Of a stretch of 64,000 nt of DNA, positions 29,603 to 37,849 are shown piece after piece. Each line of letters begins with the position of its first letter. Positions within the stretch are counted from its first letter, which is position 1. The DNA is from Chloroflexales bacterium ZM16-3. Its GTDB lineage: Bacteria; Chloroflexota; Chloroflexia; Chloroflexales; Chloroflexaceae. The DNA lies in the NCBI GenBank assembly GCA_004138175.2, contig RYFE02000003.1, forward strand, positions 248,001 to 312,000, written 5' to 3'. Both the position numbers and the translations under genes were made by a program. The notes beneath the pieces were generated by a model. That model was not told the DNA's origin, did no database searches, and saw only the letters and a list, made by a program, of their open reading frames with translations.

Positions 29603-31035
29603 TCGAGGGCGACCCGCCGCTCGACGCGGCTAGAAAGGTCGCGCCAGACGAGGGATGACTGGGCGCGCTCCTCGGCCCCGACGACGGCGAGGAAGCTGAC
29701 CCCGCGCCGGGCGGCGTCGCGCAGGTTGGTGGCCAGGCTGCGCCCGCGCACATCGACCGTCGCGGTGAAGCCGCTCAGGCGCAGGCGTCGGGCCACCTCT
29801 AGGGCGTAGGCGTAGTCGTCATCGGAGACGGGGGCCACCAGGGCGACCCGCTCCTCGGGCGGGGGCGGGGCGGGGGCGGCGGCGGCCACGCGCTCTAGGC
29901 CGTAGGCGAAGCCCACCGCCGGGGTGGGCTGGCGTCCGCCGAGGGCGGCCACCAGGTCGTCGTAACGACCGCCGCCGCAGAGCTGCATCTGCTCGCCGTC
30001 GTAGATCTCGAAGATCAGGCCGGTATAGTAGTGCAGGCCGCGCCCGAGGCCGAGGTCGATCTCGACCCGGCCCTGGTCGATGCCGTGGTCGGCGAGCAGG
30101 GCGAGGATTGCCCGCAGCTCCGCGTAGGCCGCCGACTGGAGCCCACTACGCTCGATCAGGTCGGCAACCTGAGGTAGGATAGTTGTGGGGGCGCCGCGCA
30201 GCTGGCCGAGGCGGGCCAGCAGATCCAGGGCGCGGTCAATCTGAGGCTGCGGGTCGCCCCGGCGCAGCTTACGCAGCAGGCGGGCCACCACTTCCTGCGG
30301 GCTGCGCGTGCCGGTGCTCAGGTCGATCTGCATCGCGTCAAGCATCCCGAGCAGCCATGCCGCCGCCTGCTCGTCATCGAGGCCGGCCGGCAGCGCAAGG
30401 CCGGCCGGCGGCGCGGCGACCGTCTCGCCGACCAGGTCGCGCACCGCGTCCACACCATCGGCGCGCATGCGCTCCATGCTCCAGATAAGGATTCCCTGGG
30501 TGCGCTCCTCTAGGCCGAGCCCGGCCAGCAGCTCACGGATCAGGCCGATATGGCCCACCACCACGCGGTACTCAGCCACGCCCGCCGCGTCGAGGCCCGC
30601 GCATGCCAGGGCGATAGCCTCAGCGTCGGCCCGCGGTGTAAGCCCGCCCACCAGCTCCACGCCGACCTGGGAGAACTGGCGGTAGGTGCCGCGCTGCGGT
30701 CGCTCGTAGCGGAAGACCGGGCCGCTATAGGCGAGCCTGAGGGGCAGCGGCTGGTCTTGCATATTCGCCACATAGGCCCGCAGCACCGAGGCTGTCCACT
30801 CGGGGCGCAGGGCCAGATCGCGACCGCCGAAGCTGAACTCGTAGACCTTGCCGACCAGCTCCTCGCCCAGCTTGCGCAGGTAGAGCTCGCGCTGCTCGAT
30901 GATCGGCAGGTCGATCAGACGATAGCCGTGCTGGGCCAGTGTTCGCTCCAGGGCCGCCTGCGCATACGCCGTGGCCCGCTGCTCGTCCGGCAGCACATCG
31001 CGCATCCCGCGCACCGCCTCAATCGAGCTGCTCAC
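29584..31035 (-). CDS. Histidyl-tRNA synthetase-like protein (HisS/HisZ family)
   Basis: A 483-residue class II synthetase. IEAVRGMRDVLP, LRPEWTASVLRAY (motif 2, with the Glu of HisS), FRYERPQRGTYRQFSQVGVE, GLGRGLHYYTGLIFE and GGRYDDLV are conserved, and a C-terminal anticodon-binding domain follows (VALVAPVSDDDYAYALEVARRLR). Some blocks (QVGVELVGG, RVVVGHIGLIRELL, DLGLGRGLHYYTG) read more like HisZ, the HisG regulator. HisS is favoured by the anticodon domain. The GTG start at 31035 follows GAGGAG and begins at SSSIEAVRGMRD; upstream in-frame sequence is repeat DNA. Confidence 0.8.
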   Translation of the reverse strand: MSSSIEAVRGMRDVLPDEQRATAYAQAALERTLAQHGYRLIDLPIIEQRELYLRKLGEELVGKVYEFSFGGRDLALRPEWTASVLRAYVANMQDQPLPLRLAYSGPVFRYERPQRGTYRQFSQVGVELVGGLTPRADAEAIALACAGLDAAGVAEYRVVVGHIGLIRELLAGLGLEERTQGILIWSMERMRADGVDAVRDLVGETVAAPPAGLALPAGLDDEQAAAWLLGMLDAMQIDLSTGTRSPQEVVARLLRKLRRGDPQPQIDRALDLLARLGQLRGAPTTILPQVADLIERSGLQSAAYAELRAILALLADHGIDQGRVEIDLGLGRGLHYYTGLIFEIYDGEQMQLCGGGRYDDLVAALGGRQPTPAVGFAYGLERVAAAAPAPPPPEERVALVAPVSDDDYAYALEVARRLRLSGFTATVDVRGRSLATNLRDAARRGVSFLAVVGAEERAQSSLVWRDLSSRVERRVALDEIADW

Positions 31036-31147
31036 CCTGGCTCCTCTCACATATCGCTCTCCCGTAAACGCGCCCGCCAATTGTACCCGATGCCTTGATC
31101 TGCGACAAGCTAGCCCCTGTCCCTCGCAGGGTTGCTGTTGCAACGTC

Positions 31148-31258
31148 CTGGGGCTTCGCCCCAGACCCGGTTTTTGTTGGGTTTGGGCGGCGAAGCCGCC
31201 CAAACCCAACAAAAAAATTCTGCGGGGGCGGCGGAGCCGCCCCCGCACCCCCACCGGG
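31148..31258. repeat. Double-hairpin repeat, copy A
   Basis: Hairpins CTGGGGCTTCGCCCCAG, then TTTTTGTTGGGTTTGGGC with its complement around GGCGAAGCC, then GGGGGCGGC with complement, ending CCCCCACCGG. Related copies are at 57445-57540 and 59615-59716. Confidence 0.85.
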
Positions 31259-31322
31259 AAGTGACTTTGCATTAGCCCCTGTCCCTCGCGTTACGCCCCA
31301 GAGTCGGGGCAACACGCTATGT

Positions 31323-31365
31323 TGATCTACAAGAGTGCCAGCGAAGCTGGCACTCTTGCAGATCA
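31323..31365 (-). terminator. Terminator of the AT-hook protein gene
   Basis: A 20-bp stem with one mismatch and loop GAA, 20 bases past the stop of the leftward gene. Confidence 0.75.
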
Positions 31366-31385
31366 GACAAGGTTTTGGAGATCCG

Positions 31386-32411
31386 TCACAATTCAGAGTT
31401 GTCCTCTGCCCAGAGCGTGCTGGCATACATCACCACTGCGCGGCGCGCGTGCGGATGCAGCGATCTCCAGAGCCGAGTGAGCTGCTTGAGCATTAGATCG
31501 TCGCGCTCAGGGGCGACCGGCGCGGCGGGCGTACCCGCGAATATTGGCTCGTGGGTCTTGGGAGGGGCGCTCGCCTCAGCCGAGCTGCTGTTCACTGGCG
31601 GAGCGGACACCTCAAGGAGTGTGGCGCTGATGGTGGCGCTGACCGCAGGCCTCGTATCCTCCCGTCGCGGACGCCCGCGTCGCCGCTTCGGCTCCTCGGT
31701 TGCTGAGAGATCGGTCGGAGGCAATGAGGCCAGCGCCTGCGCGCCTGCGAGGGAGCTCTGGGGCTGGGGCACAGCAACACCGTTTAGTGCAGCTTTCTTC
31801 TTGTTGGTCGAGCCTTTGGGGCGGCCCCGACGGCGCGCAGGTTGGGCCTCGGGCGCGCCACTCTCTGTATTTGGCATGTCTGTTGGCTCAGGAGTTTCCG
31901 CCATAGCAGCTTCTGTCACGATATCTGCGGGCTCAGGCGTCTCCAGCTCAGGCGTCTCCGGCTCAGGCGTCTCCGGCTCAGGCGTCTCCAGCTCAGGCGT
32001 CTCCAGCTCAGGCGCCTCCGGCTCAGGCGCCTCCAGCTCAGGTGCCTCCAGCTCAGGTGCCTCTGGCTCAGGTGCTGTGGGCGCGGGTTTGGCTTGCGGA
32101 CGCTTCACGCCAGTAGCTGCCGGTATCGCGGCCCGCAGTTCATTCAGTGCCGAAGCGCCTACACGTTGCACTCGCCCCACAGCGCCACCATTTGGGCTGT
32201 GCAGCTCTTCAATGAACCCGTCAACGCTCAATCCGGCCAGCGGGCGCTGCCCGTTGATATACTCGCCGGGATCATTTGCAATGATCGCGCCAAGTTCGCG
32301 CTGAATGGCACCGGTTGCCCGGTTTGATAAATTTAACCCTAACAGCCAGAACCTCACTGCCTCGGCCCGTTCGATAATAACTTCCCGATCCAATCCTTCG
32401 TTCCCTTCCAT
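31386..32411 (-). CDS. AT-hook protein with Pro-Glu repeats
   Basis: A 341-residue low-complexity protein. Two AT-hook motifs, RRRGRPKG and RRRGRPRR, predict minor-groove binding. Between the N-terminal helical part (residues 1-100) and the first hook lies an array of about ten pentapeptides of the form PELEA/PEPET, encoded by 15-base DNA repeats. The C-terminal ~55 residues are again helical (LKQLTRLWRSLHPHARRAVVMYA). The layout suggests a nucleoid-associated or chromatin-like protein; this is inference. The following 575-base gap is unusually AT-rich. Confidence 0.7.
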   Translation of the reverse strand: MEGNEGLDREVIIERAEAVRFWLLGLNLSNRATGAIQRELGAIIANDPGEYINGQRPLAGLSVDGFIEELHSPNGGAVGRVQRVGASALNELRAAIPAATGVKRPQAKPAPTAPEPEAPELEAPELEAPEPEAPELETPELETPEPETPEPETPELETPEPADIVTEAAMAETPEPTDMPNTESGAPEAQPARRRGRPKGSTNKKKAALNGVAVPQPQSSLAGAQALASLPPTDLSATEEPKRRRGRPRREDTRPAVSATISATLLEVSAPPVNSSSAEASAPPKTHEPIFAGTPAAPVAPERDDLMLKQLTRLWRSLHPHARRAVVMYASTLWAEDNSEL

Positions 32412-32986
32412 AGCCGTGTCCTTCGGATTTTTTTTGCGGTTAGCGGGGGGCGATAGCCATTGTGTTGAATATGAAACAGCGCCTTTTCATCATGGATAAA
32501 TACTATAACACAAATTTCCCCGATGAAAAGAGGCTGTCATCTCCAAATTATTCCTGTCTTGCCATATTATTTCCGTTTTGCTGTGACGCCGCCGCCGGGC
32601 GACGATGATGGCACCATCCGGCTTCTGTGTCGGCCATTACGAGTACAATGCTCTCAAGATTGAATATGCGAGAAACATCTTGAAAATAATATACCTTGCA
32701 ATAAAAATCCACCCCCTCGAATATTGAAGGAGTGGGCCTGTATTAGGTGTTTAAATTGCACTTAAATATGCAATTTTCTATGGCAAGCGGACGATTGTAA
32801 CGCAACGCCGCAGAAGGAACGCGCTCACGCTGAGCAGAGCGAAGCGTGACATGCGGCTGGGATACGTAAAAATATCCGCTTCCCTCACTTGCATAGGAGG
32901 CATACGGCCTCTACAATGAGCAGTATCCGTAGACTGTCCACCATCCGTTGTGTGCATAATGATGAAGTGAAAGCCAGGAGGTTGCG
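32412..32986. other. AT-rich intergenic region
   Basis: About 575 bases without a supported gene, visibly poorer in G+C than the flanks. It includes an imperfect inverted repeat (ACAGCGCCTTTTCATC near 32474, GATGAAAAGAGGCTGT near 32522) and T-runs, and shares CCGCAGAAGGAAC near 32808 with the MITE-like element ends. It separates divergent genes and contains the dodecin promoter. Confidence 0.6.
32889..32917 (+). promoter_or_regulatory. Sigma-70-type promoter of dodecin
   Basis: TTGCAT and TACAAT are separated by exactly 17 bases. The -10 box is 69 bases upstream of the dodecin ATG. Confidence 0.55.
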
Positions 32987-33196
32987 ATGGCTGAGCATGT
33001 GTACAAGATCGTTGAGTTAGTCGGCTCCTCGCGCACCTCTATCGAGGATGCCGTCCAGAACGCGCTGACCAAGGCCGGTGAGACCATCCGCAATATCCGC
33101 TGGTTCCACGTGACCGAGACGCGTGGCTACGTCGAGGAGGGGAATGTGGCCTACTGGCAGGTCACGATCAAGCTTGGCTTTACTCTCGATGAGTAA
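32987..33196 (+). CDS. Dodecin
   Basis: A 69-residue dodecin, the right size for this dodecameric flavin-storage protein. [43 protein letters not shown] covers the whole family signature, including the Trp (in RWFHV) that stacks on the flavin. The start has CCAGGAGG eight bases upstream. Monocistronic, ended by the hairpin at 33315-33354. Confidence 0.95.
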   Translation: MAEHVYKIVELVGSSRTSIEDAVQNALTKAGETIRNIRWFHVTETRGYVEEGNVAYWQVTIKLGFTLDE

Positions 33197-33314
33197 TCGA
33201 ACGGGCACCCGGCACATCTGAAGCGCAGATCGCGATTGGCTGGGCAAGGTGTGCGTTATGCGCAGCTGTGTGATCGTGTTCATGTAGGGCATGTTTCAAA
33301 CCAGCTTTACGACA

Positions 33315-33354
33315 GCCCGACAGCCCGACAAAGGGCTATGTCGGGCTGTCGGGC
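33315..33354. terminator. Bidirectional terminator between dodecin and pspC
   Basis: A perfect 16-bp stem of GCCCGACA-type units with an 8-base loop, between convergent genes. Confidence 0.75.
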
Positions 33355-33389
33355 CAACCGTAACGTTGGAATCATCTCATGCAGATGGG

Positions 33390-33662
33390 CTACTTCACAA
33401 CCTTCTGGCCGGTGTAGGGGTCGTACTGCCACTCGCCGGTCTGGTCGGTGATCTGGGCGGACTGGGACGGCTGCGACGCGCTCTCCTCGGGCATCACCAC
33501 CCAGAGGACGATATAGATCAGCGGGCTGAGGCCGCTCAGCACGGCCAGCACGAACACTAGGCGCACGAGGGTGCTATCGACGCCGAAGTAGCGGGCCAGG
33601 CCGCCGCAGACGCCGCTCAACATGCGGTCGCTCCGGCTGCGGGAAAGCTGTGTGCTCATCAT
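33390..33662 (-). CDS. PspC-domain membrane protein
   Basis: A 90-residue PspC-domain protein. RSRSDRMLSGVCGGLARYFGVDSTLVRLVFVLAVLSGLSPLIYIVLWVVMP is the complete domain with its membrane segment, followed by a short tail ending GEWQYDPYTGQKVVK. Proteins of this type are linked to envelope stress. Two adjacent ATG codons (33662, 33659) follow AAGGAGA; either may be used. No other psp gene is adjacent. Confidence 0.9.
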   Translation of the reverse strand: MMSTQLSRSRSDRMLSGVCGGLARYFGVDSTLVRLVFVLAVLSGLSPLIYIVLWVVMPEESASQPSQSAQITDQTGEWQYDPYTGQKVVK

Positions 33663-33964
33663 GGTTCTCCTTATTGTGTGTGCCGCGCCGGGTGCGCGGC
33701 GTCGTTCGTTTCCTGCCTATACGACGATTGCCCGCGCCGAATGTTGCGCTCTTGTTCTCGGTTGTCCTCCTCGCTGTGGCTCACAGCCCACGCCTCGCGC
33801 ATCACGGCATCGTAAACCCGAGTGTAAGCCATGCTGTAGCGCTTTTTAGCGGGAACATGGCTTAGATCTGGCATGAAAGCGGCTAGATGCTATACACAAT
33901 CTCTGACTTTTACGCTACAATAGTGAGAGAGCCACCCTGGAGCGCAAGAGGAGCACGGAGACCC
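33663..33964. promoter_or_regulatory. Divergent promoter region of pspC and the methyltransferase
   Basis: About 300 bases without a supported gene. A possible -10 (TACAAT, 33916-33921) faces the methyltransferase, but no good -35 is seen. Confidence 0.35.
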
Positions 33965-35107
33965 ATGGCAATCGCTAAGCTGCCCACGCTCGTGCCGCCC
34001 GATCTTGTGGGCGCGCCCGAGGCCCTGCCGGACGAGCCCGCCGATGTGCCGCTACAGCTGTGCCGCGATCTGCTGATCGATGCTCTGGGCGGCCTCGCCG
34101 GCGCACCCACCGTCGCTGTGCTTCGCCAGGCTCTCGACGCGCTGCGCGACCGCCTGGGCGAGCCGGGCGACCCGATCTACGCCGGGCGCGAGGCGGGGCA
34201 GGTGCGATTCTCGGCGGCTTACCTTGAGGGTGAGTTCGCCCAGATCGGCGGCGCGCTGACGATTGAGCGGGCGCGCTACTATGTCGACCGGCTCCGGCGC
34301 GCCGCCGCTGTCGAGCGCACCGGGGCGATCAACGAGATCAACCTGAACCGCTGGAAAGAGTACGACGACATTCTGACTGACAGCCTGTGGATGATCGACC
34401 GCCGCGACAGCAGCGGCGTGCATACTGCCGACTACTGGGGCAACTTCATCCCGCAGATCCCCAACCAGTTGATGCGCCGCTACACCCGTCGGGGCGACTG
34501 GGTGATTGACCCCTTCGCCGGATCGGGCACCACCCTGATCGAGGGCCAGCGCCTCGGCCGCAACACCCTTGGCGTGGACCTCCAGCCGCAGATGGTCGAG
34601 CGCGTCCGCTCGCTGGTCTCTGCAGAGCCCAACCGTCACGGCGCGATCTCCCATGTGTCCACCGGCGACAGCACCACCACCGACTTCCGCGCGCTTCTAG
34701 AGGGCCACGGCGCTCGTAGCGCCCAGCTGGCTATCCTTCACCCGCCCTACCACGATATTATCCACTTCAGTGACGACCCGCGCGACCTGTCGAACTCCCT
34801 GTCGATCACGGAGTTCCTGCGCCTCATGGGCCGCGTGGTCGAGAACGTCGCCCCCGCCCTTGACCGCGGGCGCTACCTGGCCCTCGTGATCGGCGACAAG
34901 TACGCGAGGGGCGAGTGGTCGCCCCTGGGTTTCCTGACGATGAACGAGGTGCAGGAGCGCGGATTCCTGCTCAAGAGCATCGTGGTGAAGAACATCGACG
35001 GCACCGCTGGCAAGCGCAACCAGAAGGAGCTCTGGCGCTATCGCGCCCTCGCCGGGGGCTTCTATGTCTTTAAGCACGAGTACTTGTTCCTCTTCAAGAA
35101 GCGCTAG
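33965..35107 (+). CDS. Orphan DNA methyltransferase (N4/N6 type)
   Basis: A 380-residue protein. DPFAGSGTT near residue 180 is the SAM-binding motif, and HPPY near residue 259 stands at the catalytic D/S/N-PPY position, giving the order motif I then motif IV. The first residue of the catalytic tetrapeptide being His is unusual. The N-terminal ~130 residues are helical and may be a recognition domain. No restriction endonuclease gene is adjacent, so it is an orphan enzyme, perhaps regulatory. The start at 33965 is preceded by a GGAG-containing stretch; the terminator is at 35117. Confidence 0.8.
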   Translation: MAIAKLPTLVPPDLVGAPEALPDEPADVPLQLCRDLLIDALGGLAGAPTVAVLRQALDALRDRLGEPGDPIYAGREAGQVRFSAAYLEGEFAQIGGALTIERARYYVDRLRRAAAVERTGAINEINLNRWKEYDDILTDSLWMIDRRDSSGVHTADYWGNFIPQIPNQLMRRYTRRGDWVIDPFAGSGTTLIEGQRLGRNTLGVDLQPQMVERVRSLVSAEPNRHGAISHVSTGDSTTTDFRALLEGHGARSAQLAILHPPYHDIIHFSDDPRDLSNSLSITEFLRLMGRVVENVAPALDRGRYLALVIGDKYARGEWSPLGFLTMNEVQERGFLLKSIVVKNIDGTAGKRNQKELWRYRALAGGFYVFKHEYLFLFKKR

Positions 35108-35116
35108 GCCGCAGCG

Positions 35117-35175
35117 ATACGCATGGACGCACGAACGCGCCAGCATTGCTGGCGCGTTCGTACGTCCATGCGTAT
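35117..35175. terminator. Long bidirectional hairpin
   Basis: 28-base arms with one mismatch and a 3-base loop, between the convergent methyltransferase and secreted-repeat genes. Confidence 0.8.
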
Positions 35176-35194
35176 TACTGCCAAGGGCGCAGAT

Positions 35195-37204
35195 CTACCG
35201 CTGGATGATCGGTAGGTAGATCTGCTGCACCACGGTGACGATGGAGGTGATGTACTGCACCCCATCAGGCCCGCGATAGCTATTGATCATCACCTTGTTA
35301 GGTGACACTGCGGCTAGCGCCTGGGTGCTGTTCGCGCTGATCTGCACGTCGATTGCAGGGTCGCCCCAGTAGGTCTCAGTCTCACCCTCAATCATCCACT
35401 CGCCAGTATCTTCGGTCGGGCGTCGCTGGAGATCGACCACCCTTGTCGTGCGCCCAGAGCCCGGCGCAACGTGTGTCTCGATCTTGAGCGCAGTTAAGGT
35501 GGCTCCGCTAACCTCGTAGGTCACCTCGACATATGCGCCCACAGCGAAGAAGCCCTGCTCCTGCTTCAGTAGCGTGCTGGCGGTGGCGCTGTAGTCCACC
35601 CCGCTCACCTGCCATGTCCCTGGGCCGGCCGGGCTGGGCAGGGCCTCGATTACGCCATAGGCGCGGAGCACTGTCGTCGCGTTCACCTGGCAGCGGGTGT
35701 CCGACTTACTCTCGATCGACAGCAGCGTGTTCGTCCCGCTCTGTGTGGTGTAGCGGGCCTCGACGCAGATGCCGACGTCGAAGGCGTTCTTCTCCTGCTC
35801 GAAGCGTGTGGCCGAGTCGGCGCTGTAGTTTACCCCGCCGATGACCCATGCACCGGTATAGGGAGATGTCGGGAAGCTGTCGATGGGCGCGTAGATCTTG
35901 GCTGTGGTCGGTAGGCTCGGTGTGGCGCTGCCGCCGCACCCGGATGCCGACCGGGCCTCGATCTTATCGGCATAGTTCACGCCGTTCTGCACATAGTACG
36001 ATGCCTCGGCGCAGCCGCCCACAGCTAGGCTGCCCTTCTCCCGCTCAAAACGGGTCGCCGCGTTGGCGTCGATCATCATACCGTTGATCGTCCATGTGCC
36101 ATAGAGCGCTGTCGGCATCGCGCTGATCACGCCATAGATGTGGTTATGGTAGGTGCTGGTGTTGCACTTCGTCAGCTCCTCGGACGAGATCTTGGTCGCC
36201 GTGTTCACGCCTGTGATCACGCTGTACTCGACGGATGCGCAGCTGCCGACACCAAGTGCGCGATGCTCAAGCTCGAACCGCGTTGCGGTTGTCGCTGTGT
36301 ACTGAACGCCGCCGATGGTCCAGACACCAGCTTGGTTTACCGCCGGCACCTCGCCGCTGACCAGCCCGTAGACCTTAAGCGACTCCGGGCGGGTTGGCGT
36401 CGAGGTGCAGCGGTAGGCGTTGGTCATCTTGATCTCTAGGGCGGTGTTCGGCGTGCCCGGCTGGAACTTCACATCGACGCAGCCGCCGCTAAAGAAGGGG
36501 CCGTGCTCCCGCTCGAAGCGGGTGGCTGTCGTTGCCGTATAGCTCACGCCGCCGATGTCCCACGCTCCGATGAGGCCCGCTGGGAAGACGCCGAGTACGC
36601 CGTATGCCTGGCTACGGCTTGTCGACGGGTTGCCCGATGTGCCGTCGCACTTGTAGCTGGGGGCGGTCTCGATCTCCGTGGCCGTGTTGACCAGGCTGAC
36701 CAAGCCGAACTTGATTTCGACGCAGCTGCCTATGGCGAAGGTGCCGTTCTTCTGCTCGAAGCGGGTGGCGCTGGTGGCAACGTAGGTCGCCCCGCCGATG
36801 ATCCAGTCTCCCGTAAGCCCTGCGGGGAATTGCTCGACCCGTGCGTAGCTGTCGCGGTGGCCGTTATCGCCGCTGCCGCCGCCGTTATCGCCGCCGCCGG
36901 TGCCGCCACACTTGTAAGGCTCCTGGCTGTCGATCTCGGTGGCGATGTTGGCCGCGCCGCTGATGTAGTACTTCACCTCGGTGCAGGTGCCGGAGCTGAG
37001 CGGCCCGTGCTCTTCCTTGATCCGAGTTGCTGCGTTGGCGCTAAATGTCCGTCCACCGATGATCCAGTCGCCGGTCGTGCCGCTCGGGCGAGAGGAGATG
37101 GTGCCGAGCCACTCTGGGCCGTCTGAGGCGCGGGCGGCGAGGGGGATAAGCAGGCCCAGTAAGGCGAGGGTGAGGATGGATGCAGCCGTGATTCGATGTC
37201 GCAT
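35195..37204 (-). CDS. Secreted protein with tandem DUF5666-like repeats
   Basis: A 669-residue exported protein. Residues 1-26 are a signal peptide ending AARAS. The body consists of seven clear repeats of about 70 residues plus a degenerate eighth. Each has the pattern GxWxIGGxxYxAxxATRFExExG...GxCVEVxY and a closing Cys, so two Cys per unit could form a disulfide; the seventh lacks them. They resemble DUF5666. The C-terminus IYLPIIQR is a tail often seen on Chloroflexota secreted proteins. A strong AAGGAGG precedes the start. Function unknown; a surface adhesin or binding protein is plausible. Confidence 0.8.
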   Translation of the reverse strand: MRHRITAASILTLALLGLLIPLAARASDGPEWLGTISSRPSGTTGDWIIGGRTFSANAATRIKEEHGPLSSGTCTEVKYYISGAANIATEIDSQEPYKCGGTGGGDNGGGSGDNGHRDSYARVEQFPAGLTGDWIIGGATYVATSATRFEQKNGTFAIGSCVEIKFGLVSLVNTATEIETAPSYKCDGTSGNPSTSRSQAYGVLGVFPAGLIGAWDIGGVSYTATTATRFEREHGPFFSGGCVDVKFQPGTPNTALEIKMTNAYRCTSTPTRPESLKVYGLVSGEVPAVNQAGVWTIGGVQYTATTATRFELEHRALGVGSCASVEYSVITGVNTATKISSEELTKCNTSTYHNHIYGVISAMPTALYGTWTINGMMIDANAATRFEREKGSLAVGGCAEASYYVQNGVNYADKIEARSASGCGGSATPSLPTTAKIYAPIDSFPTSPYTGAWVIGGVNYSADSATRFEQEKNAFDVGICVEARYTTQSGTNTLLSIESKSDTRCQVNATTVLRAYGVIEALPSPAGPGTWQVSGVDYSATASTLLKQEQGFFAVGAYVEVTYEVSGATLTALKIETHVAPGSGRTTRVVDLQRRPTEDTGEWMIEGETETYWGDPAIDVQISANSTQALAAVSPNKVMINSYRGPDGVQYITSIVTVVQQIYLPIIQR

Positions 37205-37849
37205 GAGAAGACGATGCCTCCTTGGCGTTAGTGCATAGCTGCCACGCGGCAGCCATTGCGTAGTGGTTAGGATCTACGAACCCTGTTGGTGTCTCTCGAT
37301 GGCCTCCTTTCATTATGTTTTGATGCAATACCTGCGCCAATTATCTAGTGGGTGATTCAGCGGGGAGCGGACGGATACGTCCAAGCCCCCGTGACCTGCG
37401 CCAGGAGCCATCGCAATAAACCCGGCTCTGGATTTTCCAATTTCAGGAAGCCATTAGTCTCGGATTTAACTTTCTGGCGAAGGAGTCGTATGTAAGTTAC
37501 AACGGGGCGACGGGCAGATAGTTACGGCCCGAGAGTCTCCATGGCCTCCTTTCATCTACTCATCTACGTTACCTGAGGGCAGCGTAAGACCGGGGCATGC
37601 AGGTATGACTTGCCTAGTATATAAAGGAATTATTAAGATGCGCTTGGAACTTGGCGAGGGAGGCGAGGGTTCGCGATCAATCCCGCTGGTGTTGGTGCGC
37701 CGCTCAGGTCGCAGGGTTTGCGCCTCTGTGGTATGTTGACTGCGATAGAAATTCTATCTGAGCCACAGACCTGTCAGGCGCGGCTCCGAGCGTATCAGGA
37801 CGCTGGAAGAGTACCGCTGGCCGCACCTGGTAGGTTTCCAATACCTCTC
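37205..37849. promoter_or_regulatory. Long divergent region with duplicated Shine-Dalgarno-like motif
   Basis: About 645 bases without a supported gene. The 15-mer ATGGCCTCCTTTCAT occurs twice (37299-37313, 37541-37555). On the minus strand it reads as AAAGGAGG plus spacer; the copy at 37541 is followed by ATG and a six-codon frame (METLGP, stop). These may be leader features of the secreted-repeat gene. I could not fit the region to a known riboswitch by eye. Confidence 0.4.

Noticed and set aside
32412-32986. Origin of replication or prophage attachment site in the AT-rich gap
   Set aside because: No DnaA-box cluster, integrase or direct-repeat boundaries were seen; only low GC and an imperfect inverted repeat.
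33671-33874. A 67-codon minus-strand frame upstream of pspC
   Set aside because: No ribosome-binding site, no recognisable sequence, and it lies where the divergent promoters should be.
37205-37849. c-di-GMP riboswitch upstream of the secreted-repeat gene
   Set aside because: I looked for GEMM-type conserved segments on the minus strand and could not match them by eye.
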